DNA from: Hypomesus transpacificus
Lineage: Eukaryota > Chordata > Actinopteri > Osmeriformes > Osmeridae
Assembly: GCF_021917145.1 (NCBI RefSeq)
Contig: NC_061070.1
Span: forward strand, 18,878,959 to 18,942,958
Direction: 5' to 3'
Length of the DNA stretch: 64,000 nt
Position 1 is the first letter of the stretch; every line of letters starts with the position of its first letter. Shown here piece by piece: positions 1-11,400 of this stretch. Under the pieces are notes generated by a model. It had not been told where the DNA came from, ran no database searches, and saw only the letters and a program-made list of their open reading frames with translations. A program made the translations under genes and the position numbers.

Positions 1-233
1 TTGAGGCTTGACCCTGGTAGCAGAAGTAGAGATGCTCGTTTTGAACAAATATTTGATCGATAACTAACGCTGGTTAACGACCATCAACCGCTGACTGACA
101 AGATTAAAAAGGTAGAATGGACGAGAGTCTGTGACCAATAAAAAAATACAAATATTTTTAAAAAGGCCTAGCAGCATGGACTAAACAAAAACAGCAAAAT
201 CAGATAAACAAAACGAAAACGCATTGCTGGCTG

Positions 234-297
234 CAGCGTTTCCCACAGATTAGAAATCTAGTTGTGGCGGGGAGGGGGTTGTCAGACCGGGGGTGGT

Positions 298-334
<37 letters not shown>

Positions 335-923
335 GTCGTAATAATTCCTTCGTTAATAATTCGTTACACAGTTAATTTGTTAATAATTTGTTACATTAAA
401 TATTAACCCTAAATGATTCACACCTTCACGAAATTAACAACAACTAATATATCATTTCTGCATTATGCATGTAGCCACGCTAGTGCTAAACAACTATTTA
501 ACTGGTCGGCTCCAGGACGCCGGGTAAGTAGCTAGCTCCTGAGACTTCTCACCAAAAGAACGAAGGGGAACCTTCGAGTAGGTAGGCCTACCTAGCAAAA
601 AGTTGCCTCAACTTTCCTCAACTTTTAGCTACGGCACTAATGCTGAAAGCTCGCTGATATAGCTGTCGGTCTTACTAGAACGGCGTATGTATGCATTGTT
701 GCTAACGTGTGCTGACGTTGTGACTGTGCATATGTGAGAAAGACGCATGAGTGACAGAGAGACGGAGGGAGGGCAGGGGAAAGAAAGTGCAGCTGAACGA
801 ATACGCTGCGTGTTTTAACCTAAATAGCGATTAAAAAAAATGTTTCACGAAACGCAATATGTGGCGGCCGGTGTTGATTCTGTGGCGCACCGCCACAAAT
901 TAGTCTATGTGTGGGAAACACTG
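234..923. mobile_element. Non-autonomous hAT-like element with inverted ends
   Basis: The left end, starting CAGCGTTTCCCACA, and the right end, reading CAGTGTTTCCCACA on the other strand, form imperfect inverted repeats of about 33 bases, both reaching GTGGCGG. The CAG...GTTTCCCA style is typical of hAT transposons. No transposase frame remains. A clean 8-base target duplication was not found. The element contains a poly(G) run at 298-333. Confidence 0.6.
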
Positions 924-2030
924 GGCTGTACCTACATGATTGGCAGCTATAATAATTAACACGTAAGTACAATTAGGCTACAGTAATAAAAACGACGAAA
1001 ACGTCGCTAGATACAATTTTTGTCTCTCGGGAAGGTGAAAAGTTGCTATATCTAGCAACATTGGTGTTACATTAGCAAACCAATAGGTCAACGGTTCCAC
1101 GGTTATATGAGCCTCCCTCTAAGCAGAAGCGGTCCTTTGGAGAAGGCGCAGTGGCAGCAGGCTGTCTGGTGAGGACCCCCGCTGCCCACGCTTCAATCTC
1201 CACCTCTGGCCTCACAAAGAACCCAGGTTACTGCTGCGACTTCAGCCAACGTTGCATGAGCACACCATACATAATGCAACGAGTGCTTTCCCTCCCAAAA
1301 ATGGGGAAATACACTCAAAGTACAAATGATTTTCAATCCTCAGCCGTGAAATTGTACCGCCATCAAAGTACACTTTACCGGGTGTTAAAATACTCTGTAG
1401 AAAATTGAGTGAGATTGTCCTCACCGTCTCTAACGTGTAAATGAGAAGGCTGCAGTCACTCAGCCCCCAGCGGCATTACTTACTTTTCAGATGATTGAAT
1501 CTGGCTAAACATTAGGAGACAAGGCGGGAAGAGTTCCCCCAAAAGCACAGTCCTAAAAGCCTTTCACAAAGCTTCCCCCCTCATCTCTCTCTCCCCCCTT
1601 CCCATCTCTCCCCCCCTCCCATCTATCCCTCCCTCCCATCTCTCTCCCCATCTCTCTCCCTCCCAACTCAGTACATCACCTGCACGCATTCTCTGCTCTA
1701 CTTACCTCTCATCTAATTATACCCTCGGAAAGCTCTAGAAAGACTCCAGCTACCACACAGTAAGAGCACTTTCCTGTGAGCTTGGCCATCCCAACACATC
1801 TCCTAGCTCCCTGTTCAGAGAGAGATGCATTCAGGTTAATCATGCAGGCGGGTGTGTGGATGTGCTTTCGTTGTTAGGGTTCATTACTGGGGCCTCGTCT
1901 GTGTGTTAGTGCCTGTGTATCTGCAGTCACACAGACCGACAGGGTGAGCGTTAGGAAAATCACGCTCCTTGATCTAAGTTTAGAGTTTAGATTTGATGAC
2001 AGTCCGTGTTCACACGTCTTGACCAGATGA
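924..2030. other. Repeat-rich non-coding DNA, no gene recognised
   Basis: Contains a pyrimidine-rich tract at about 1575-1665 and short open frames (for example at 1151-1408) with no recognisable motif or splice context. Probably intronic to disc1 or downstream of it. Confidence 0.4.
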
Positions 2031-2034
2031 TTAT

Positions 2035-3330
2035 CAGAGTTGGGTAACGTTACTTTTTAAAGTAACTGATGACAGTTACTAGTTACATTTCTTGTAATGT
2101 AACTAGTTACGTTACTTAGTTACTTGCTGTGGAGAGTAAGGCGTTAAGTTACTTTTGCGTTTCATTAAGAAAAGTATTTTATTTCTAAGACAATTCACCT
2201 TAGTCACTCTTATGCCTAGAAGGCACATTTAATGGGTTGACCTCAGCAATGGCACATATTTTACTGAATAGTCAGTGTCACTCTCATATAACATGTTCAA
2301 TCCTCACTGTACAAAAATACGGTAATGTAATAATCCACCATAATGAAAAGCAATATTTGCCTGAAGTTCTTGAAACAAGAAACTCTTTAATCAATAAATA
2401 ATTTTGTAAAATGCCAGGCAGATGTCTAGTAGTTAGTTAGCTCTACAATTTACCGGGCTAGGTATGAATTTAGGAGCAAAACGAAGCTAAGCTATAGCTA
2501 GGTATATGGTAGCAAACTGGTGTTCAATTCACTTATATACTGAAGCAGACTTTACTCACTGTAATACATGGGCGTATCTAGCCCTATTTTGCTGGAGCCC
2601 CCCCAAAAGTTTCATTAGCCCCCCCAAATAAATAAAAATTAATAAACAAATACAACTTTTTAATTTAATTTTATTCTTTCATATTTTAAATCTAAATGTG
2701 TTAATTCCCTAAATCCCACTAGAGGACACTGTTTAAAAGGATATTTTCAAAAATGTCTTCTGGGGGAACATGCCCCCAGACCCCCCCCCCCCCCCCCCTA
2801 GTTTTGCTGGGTCACAGGAAAAATAATAAGTTTTATCTAGGGGCTTAGCTCCCTCCCCCCCAAAAGTGGGAACCTAGATTTGCCCCTGCTGTAATATAAT
2901 CCTAAAACCGCTGCAACGATATAGCGACGCATCACACAAGCTTGAGTTCAAATACATTATTTAATGTGACATTACGTAGGCCTACGGTACGTGCAAGTCT
3001 TAAATAACTATTTAGCTGGTCGGCTCCATGACGCCGGGTAAGTTGGGCTCGTGAGATTGCTCACCAAATGAACGAAGGGGAACCCACTTGTCTAGCATTT
3101 TCGTAGGTACCTAGGTTAGCGAAAAGTAGCCTCAACTTTCCTAGACTTTTAGCTACATGCTGAGGGCTCGTGACCAAAAGACTAACTTGAGTAACACGTT
3201 ACTTTTTTGAACAAGGAACTAGTAACGGATTCATTAATTAAATAAGTAATGCGTTAAGTTACTCGTTACCTAACAAAAGTAGTCTGACTACTGTGATGCG
3301 TTACATTGTAACGCGTTACACCTAACACTA
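2035..3330. mobile_element. Non-autonomous element with GTTAC-rich inverted ends
   Basis: Both ends are rich in GTAAC/GTTAC words and are inverted copies: TTGGGTAACGTTACTTTTTAAAGTAAC at the left resembles the reverse complement of 3290-3328. This is a common fish repeat type. It is interrupted by a second element at 2567-2888 and shares about 180 bases (2985-3170) with the interior of the element at 234-923. Confidence 0.55.
2567..2888. mobile_element. Nested 322-bp hAT-like element with 8-bp target duplication
   Basis: The 8-base sequence CTGTAATA flanks it on both sides (2559-2566 and 2889-2896). The ends are inverted: CATGGGCGTATCTAG against CAGGGGCAAATCTAG on the opposite strand. The interior is AT-rich with poly(C) tracts. 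It inserted into the older element at 2035-3330. Confidence 0.7.
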
Positions 3331-3555
3331 AGATTATGCACTAGCTAGGCAGCAGTGGGATTACAGCTCTATTACTGAACTGACAGACTGAATGACACCT
3401 GATATGTGAAACATGTTAGTGCACCCTCATACAAACACCTAATATTTAGTCTCAATCTCACAAGCATGTGACTCTGTCATCACACTGTCCAACAGAGAGC
3501 AGGTCATGAAGGAAACCTCTGTCCCCCAGCCGGCCATGCAGGACAGATTCACTCA

Positions 3556-3655
3556 CATCCTGGGTAGCTTAATGACATCACATCCTGGGTAGCTTAATGA
3601 CATCACATCCTGGGTAGCTTAATGACATCACATCCTGCGTAGCTTAATGACATCA
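3556..3655. repeat. 25-bp tandem repeat, 4 copies
   Basis: The unit CATCCTGGGTAGCTTAATGA plus CATCA repeats four times; the last copy has one change. Confidence 0.9.
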
Positions 3656-3659
3656 GGTA

Positions 3660-4794
3660 AGATCAGATCCCAGATAATGTGACGTTTGTCCTGGACCAAC
3701 ACCCAAAGCCTGCTGGGAGGCAGAGCATGGACGCTATCCCATCATGCACCACAGCACAGAGGTGACATTGGAGGCGTCTGCTGCGCAGGAGGGGGAGGGG
3801 AGCAGGGAACAAGATGCTTTCCCTGCACTGCCAAAACAAACTAGTCAAAGCAATGCTGAGGGTGATTCGCTTGGACAGTTTGTAATATTCAAGTGTACAT
3901 ATTTAATATGATGCCACCGGTACAGTTCAGAATACTGCCATCCTAGGGATGCCTGGTCCGGCAGCAGAACCGGAATATTAGCAGAATATGGAAACAGCCA
4001 TCAGCGTTTTACATTCAACAAAACAAACTGATCCGCACTCTGGTGCTGTATATCCTGAACACGTCGAATCCTGGGGGGTCATTTATAGTCTTTTTTTATA
4101 TCTCGTCAATTATTTATCTGTGCATTTAGTCTCTGTGGTCATCTCTCCAGGGGAATCATGATGCTATCAGTAAGCATTAAAGCTGCCTTTGTCAGAGGAG
4201 AGAGTGAAAGGTATGAGTAGGCTACCAGTTCTACTTGAGTGCATAATGTCACCATGCCAACAAGGAGTGACTGCTGAACTGAACATAGTGTTGATAGTCT
4301 GGACGTCCACTGTTGAGTACGAACTCTACTTCATGCTAATGACCATTTCTCTGTTAGCTGAAGCTGCTAACAGGAACATAGATCTTTAGCTCTATCAAAC
4401 AATAGCTATTCTCCTAGTTAATCTGGGTGTGATATTTTTTGTAAGTTAAAACCAAAGGTGCGCTAACTTGGCTTTGAACCTGACAAGCCATACCAACCCC
4501 CTCCAGCTAAATACATGCTAATGAATTCTACATAGCAGTGAAGCTATCAGTTTCAACTAGCGTGCGCCAGCCCCTTATTACCCAACGGGGTGACAGTTTA
4601 ATGAGACCCCAGTGTCATGTCAGACAGCCATTGTGGTATTCTGCCTGTAGTATTGTGTTCGCCTACTTTGTGCACTTTAGCTCGGCGCACAACCCCTCAT
4701 TATCTCACCAGCTCTCCCCACACAGTGACGCCAACCCACCTGAATCCAAAGCCTTTTGTTTCAGAGGAATGTGAGCGTGTCACATTAACCACGC

Positions 4795-4830
<36 letters not shown>

Positions 4831-5842
4831 CGGCAGTGCTGGCGACACCGCTGTTACACCCTGCAGCACAGCTCAGAGGTGCTGAGCTGCGGCGTTAGCT
4901 GGGTTTAGGTGTCTGACTGCTAGTGCAGCAGAGGTGAACTGCTAAACTCAGTCCTCCTCAGTATAAGTACTGTCCACCCGTGGCAGCTAGCTTATCGGTG
5001 GCGTAACTTACTGGTTTATTAGAACATAAACCACTGAAAGGATTCTGTAACCAGACCAGACCCCCCCCCCCCCCCTCCCCCCCATAAACAAATGACTCTC
5101 ACAGCCTGTTCTAACAGAACAGTGCCCCCTAGTGGTACTGGGTGTATGACAGCTCTTTCCCATCTGCAATGACAAAAACCCAAGCTCAGTCTTGGAGCAT
5201 GTACAGTAGGAGAGTGTGGATGGGAAAAAAGACACGTAATCACTTAACCTAACTCAGGGCCATATCCGTTGGGCCTCCCCTACCCCCCCCCCCCCCCCAC
5301 ATCTCTGACATCATGCTCTGTGACTAGATGTCACTTCTTCTTAAAGTAGGCTTGACTGACTGGAATGTCGAGTCACTCCAGACAAACGATTATTCAATAC
5401 CACGCTGGATGAAAATGTCATCTGAAAAACATGTTACATGCAGTGCTCACGCAACACAAGGCCTACCAGCCCTGAAACGGGTGACGAAACCATGGCTCAG
5501 AATGGATCCTGTCGTCGAGGACAATCTGGTTGTTCCAGTAGATCACATCTAGTCTAACCTGGGGGTGGCAGCACAGCCCTCGGACCCTGTCCTCCAGCCA
5601 AGCCTCACTATCCTGGGCTTGTCACTTCCCTGCCTCCCCCTCCAGGTTCAAACCTCAGAGAGCGAAGTGACCTTTTTTAGATATGTGGCTGTGACAAATG
5701 TGCTGAGGATGGTAGCAGTGCAGCTGGTGCTGTCAAGACCCATTTATCTCTCTACACATACGATCACCAGGAGGCCAGACCATCAAAAGCCTCCAAATGT
5801 GCCTTTCTAGCTGCAAACATCTTCAATGGAGGGGGAGTCAAG

Positions 5843-5874
<32 letters not shown>

Positions 5875-6380
5875 GCCATGGGGCTCCACTGTCCTAGCGA
5901 GGAGGTAATTGGACACTTCACACAATCTGAAGCTGGTCTCCTTCCTCTCCTGATGCGTCGTGTGAAGGCCCGGCAGACAGTATCTCTCTTCTCCACCGGA
6001 GGATTTTCATCTTTAATTGACGCCAGCTCTCAGCGAGGAGCCCAAAGCAACAGAGAATCATTTCCTTCAAAGACTTTCTTCTCCTGGCCTCTTGTGATGC
6101 TCAGGATTCCTCAGGATCCGTGTGGTAATGGGTATTTCAAAAAGCAGCTGCCGGTAAATGACAGGTGCTTTCTGAAAAACACTACATGTCTAAATGTCTA
6201 AAATGCATGTATTCATGTGTGTGTATATAAACAAGTGACAATGAGTGAGACATACACCCAGCCAGTGTCTGGTTAGGATGGACCCCTAAACACAGACAAC
6301 CCAACTGTCTCTGTTCGGACATCCAAGGGGTGTGTCCACCCCAAAGGAGGCTTGCTGTGTTGTGACCCGCTCCAGACTCA
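3660..6380. other. disc1 3' side intron or flank, no exon recognised
   Basis: Holds poly(C) tracts at about 4797-4827, 5061-5082 and 5283-5298 and a CA run at 5845-5872. I looked for the remaining human DISC1 exons on the minus strand and recognised none. Intron 9 must therefore extend at least through this stretch. Confidence 0.5.
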
Positions 6381-6381
6381 C

Positions 6382-8386
6382 CGTGCTGGGCCACGCTCTC
6401 CTCCAGCTCCTGCTTCAGCTGCTGCTGCTGCTCCTTCATCCTGGCCAGCTCCTGGCTGTTCCCAGCACTCAGGCTGTGGAGCCTCTTGGCCAGGCCTTCC
6501 AGACGCTCCCTCTCTGCGTACACCCCCCTCATCTCAGCCTTCAGCTCCCTGGCACTGCTGAAGTCATTACCTGGAACCAGACAGCAGGCGCTTCAGTTAT
6601 GCAGGACTCTGAAGACGGGAATGGATGGTTAAAGGCTTGATTAGTTGTGTCTGATGTGAGGTGAATGAGGTAGATGAAGGAGCAGATCTGATTACCCCCT
6701 CCACCCAGCCCATAAGCCCTGCTGTTTGTCATATAGTATGTTGCCAATGTCAAAGGCACATTTATATTTAATGGCAATTTAATGGACAATAAGGATTTTC
6801 TTATCTTCTAGTCTGATTGGTTGGAGGAAATGTGTCAGGGGGCTGGGATTCGGGCTCGTAATCAGAAGGTTACCGGTTAGATTCCCGGCTGTGCCAATGA
6901 CGTTGTGTCCTTGGGCAAGGCACTTCACCCTACTTGCCTCAGGGGGAATGTCCGTGTACTTACAATAAGTCACTCTGGATAAGAGCGTCTGCTAAATGAC
7001 TCAATGTAAGTGATGTCAGTCACCTGACACAGCGGCGAGCTTGGCTTCGTGGAGGGCCAGGAGCTGAGTCTCTGTCTCGCTCACCTTCCTCCTCAAACTG
7101 GCCCCCAGCCTCTGACTCATCACCACCTGGGGATGGGGAGGGGGGAGGGGGGAGAGAAGGGGAGGCAGTCAGGTCTCCAGTCAAATTGCCCTGGTGAGCC
7201 TGACTCATTATCTCTGCCACTTTCATATTCCTTTGTTTTGCTGTCATTCTCATTATACTTTTGTTCTTATGTCTGCTCTTTCTTCAGAGGACACCAGAAA
7301 GAGACTGATGATGGGATACCTTGTTCCTAACCTTTAGAGAGGCACTCCTTTCATGAGGTGAGAGAAAGGAAATGAGAAATCTCCATAAAAGATGGCAGCA
7401 GAATGTCAGAGAGGAGAGAGGTTCGGAAGGTCAGTGGGCTGAAGGGAAGTGTGTGTGTGTGTGTGTACATATACGTGTGTGTGTGTGTGTGTGTATGCAT
7501 GTACATACAGGATGTGTGTGTGTGCGCGTGTATGCATGTACATACAGGATGTGTGTGTGTGTGTGTGTGACATTGCCCACCCACATTCTGACTCATCAAC
7601 CTGTTCAGTGCATAACCGCCGGACAGTCATCCATATGACACAGTTCTTCTTCTGTGAAAGAGATCTATCTTCAAAGAGCCTGCGGTCTCCCTCAGATCTC
7701 ACACAGAGCTTTGTTAAGCAGGGGGGTCTCGTGGAAGAGCTCATCTCAACAGGCTGTCTTTGTACTGAATAGAGAACAAGTGTTGCTTTGAAACACACAC
7801 CCATATTCTCATGTGAACCAGCATACAACCCAAACCTTCAATGTCGTTCAAAAAACAAACTTGGTCAAGAAAAACATGCTGTGCGTCCGTTTCCTCCACA
7901 GAGAATAACAGTTCTGCTCCAGATAAGGGCTGTTTCTGAAAGTGCTGTGCTCCTGTTAAACCCTCCAGAGGTTCAGCACGACACAGCATCACACACACGT
8001 GACGATGGCTTTCTGGAGGGCAATGTGACATTGTGGTCCTCCCCCCCTTCCCCGCTGCACCTCCCTCTTCCCCATCCCTCCCTCTCTTCATCCCTCCCTC
8101 TTCCCCCATCCCCCCATCCTCCCTCCCTCCCTCCTCCAGCAGTGAAGGATCTCTGCTGATCCTGGCTGTCCAACCCTCCCTGCCCAGATCCATGTCTCTG
8201 GATTGAAAGATCATCCTGATACCTTGTATATCCACACACCCACACACACACCACACACACACAAGGGCGAGCTGTGGATTTCCGTGATGTGAACACACAT
8301 CACGGAAATCCATGCAGGCAGAGACACAACCCGAACAAAAAGTAGAGACATATAGACACACACACACACACACATTCAAGCACACA

Positions 8387-8435
<49 letters not shown>

Positions 8436-11400
8436 TGTGATAGAGCCTGAGGCCATGACGGCTAAAGTGACAATTTTCTGATGCTCACACAGCTCCAGGC
8501 TCTGCTAGACACACACACACACAGACACACACACACACACACAGACACAAACAGACACACACACACACACAGACACAAACAGACACACACACACACACAC
8601 ACAAACAGACACACACACAAACAGACACACACACACACACACAGACACAAACAGACACACACACACACACACAAACAGACACACACACACACACACACAC
8701 AGACACACACACACACACACAGACAGACACACACACACAGACACACACACACAGACACACAGACACACACACACACACACAAGCAGACACACACACACAC
8801 AAACAGACACACACACACACACACACACACAGACACACACACAGACACACACACACACACACAGACACACAGACACACACACACACACAGACACAAACTG
8901 ACACACACACACACAAACAGACACACACACACACACAGACACACACACACACACACACAGACACACACACACACACACACAGACACACACACACATACAC
9001 AGACACACACACACACACACACAGACAGGGGTGGGAGGCAGCAGCCCTGTTGAGGGCTGCACACTGGTGACCCCACCCACCTCCCCTGCCCCCAACTCAA
9101 CACACATCCACCCCAGACAAACACAAAACCACACACACAATCATCCTATTATAAGTTTGAGACCTTAGAGCTCTGGAGTCCACAGTATATTTCTGTCACA
9201 TTCATAAAGTAAAGGCAGTCTGGTGTTGTGTGTAGGTGTGGGGGGGCTGTGGAGCACATGGGGGCCGTGAACAGAGCCTTACTTTGGCCGTGGCCTCCTT
9301 GATGGACAGACTGACTTCCTGTTCCTGCTCCTGGAGTCTGGAACGAGAGGAGGAACACGTCAGAGAAGAAGAAGAAACCGTTATTAATCCCACAATCGTG
9401 AACACACATGCACACACAGGAATATTGTGGAACCATCACATGTTCAACAATGGTGGATCTAGACCATTACTGTTAATAAACCAGAGTAAATAAAAACACT
9501 TGAGGAAATGTTTCTAGGGAATCGTAGCAGATAATTCATGTCACAGTTGTTTAAAGTGTGATCCTAATTAGAAATAAATGGACAAAATGGAGCAGAAAAT
9601 CCTCCCCACTCTCTAGCATCTCATCCCCACTCACTAGAATTACATTACCCTCATGTCTGAGCAACACAATGAACACTGTCACGTTGGATAATAATATTAC
9701 AACAACAACCTTTATTTATAAAGCACATTTAACATAATACAAATTGATCCAAAGTGCTGTACATAATGCATAGCAGAACTCCGCTATAAAACAACAATTA
9801 AAAGTTTCCAAAAGCTAAAGAATAAAAATGTGTTTTTAGAGTAGATTTAAAAATCTCCAGTGAAGGAGCAGACCTCACATGATAAGGGAGAGCATTCCAA
9901 AGCTTTGGCCCAGCCACAGAAAAAGCCTGATCACCCTTTCATTTGTAGTGACATCATGAAACATTGAAAAGCAAGTGATTTGAAGATGAATAACTTGCGT
10001 GTATTTAACACCTTTCAAGAGACTTAAGGCTGCTTTGCTCATAGTAAGACAACGATGCAATGTGATGTGCATCTTAGTAAAGACTGGATCACTGAACTAT
10101 CCTACAACAACAGACCTTTAGCTTGCATGCATTCAAACCTAAACACTCAGAAAACCAGCAGAGTGAATTAATATGAACATTAGCAGCAGCACCTGGTTGA
10201 CCTGGTCTTTCTCATAACAAGCTGCTGGTTTTATGGGAAGCTATGTAAGATTAACATGTCAGCGTTTCACCAGGTGGCAGATAAACCAGCGGTGATGGTT
10301 ACGACAGCACAGCGCAACATACTGGTGGAAAGACAAACTGCAGGAGGAGTCGCCTGCCATTAATTCAATGAGCCAAATTCTCTGACAACAGCACACACTC
10401 AGGAAAACCACATCCGAATCTCTCCTTCCAATCTCAATCAGGAGGGGCTCTGGGGCGTTCCAATCAGAGTGAGAGTGTCAGTTACCAAATGGTCCCCCAG
10501 ATGGTGGGTCACAGGGCGAAGGGGATAAATACAATTTCCTTCTCTAACCAGAGGGAACAGGACAGGGTTTCCATAGCGTCCACTCCGAAGCCATTAACTT
10601 CAGACGATGTGACGGCAGCATTCATTTGCATCAGAGAGGAATAATAAAAATTAAAAACAGGTTCAAGCAGGTGAAAGTGAGGACGGGAAATTGAAATAGC
10701 AAGGAACCCGGAACCTCCTGACATTTTGGAAACAATATTAAATGCATGCTCTTCCAAATACTGTGAAAGAACAAAAAAATGACACAAAAAATAACTGTTG
10801 TGCTTTTCTTCATCCTTGTTCCCTGTTTTGTCTCTGAAGCCTCAGGTTCTCCTGTGGCATTCAGGCAGAGATTCTCACTTAATCATTATTTCTTAACCTA
10901 GGACAGTGCAGCGTGCAGTGGGATTTGTTTTAAATGTCATCGTTTGACAGCAGAACAATCGAGTTTGTGGTAAAGGTTAGCACCAACAGGTGCCTGAGGG
11001 CCACAGTAGTGCCGTACAGCAGCTAACCCTAATCATCCCCATGAAGATGGACCCAGCCAAGCGGACTGCTTATGACTAGGACTAACAAAGACTGGCATTC
11101 GTATGTCTCTATTTTGTTATATTTTTATATCCAGCCTCTTTAAATGGCTCTCTGGCAGCCCCTTGTGGTGATGCAGTGCACTGCAGCTTCAGAATGTACA
11201 GGCTAGACTAGTGTGCCTCCACAGGGGGAATGTGTACCCACCCCTAGAGGCACGTGAAGGTACTACAGGGGTATGTGAGAGAAAGTGGGAAATTAAATAT
11301 GACAATAAACCATGAAAATATAGGTAGAAATATAATATAATCAATATATTTTTTATGGGGTATAGGGGGATTCAGAAAAGCGTCTCTGAAGCCAAAAAGC

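Noticed and set aside
1151..1408. 85-codon frame near the window start
   Set aside because: No recognisable motif and it lies in repeat-rich DNA; not enough to call a gene.
8462..9140. Open frames of up to about 224 codons on both strands (Cys-Val or Thr-His repeats)
   Set aside because: They arise from the CA/GT microsatellite; no start context, family motif or splice signals.
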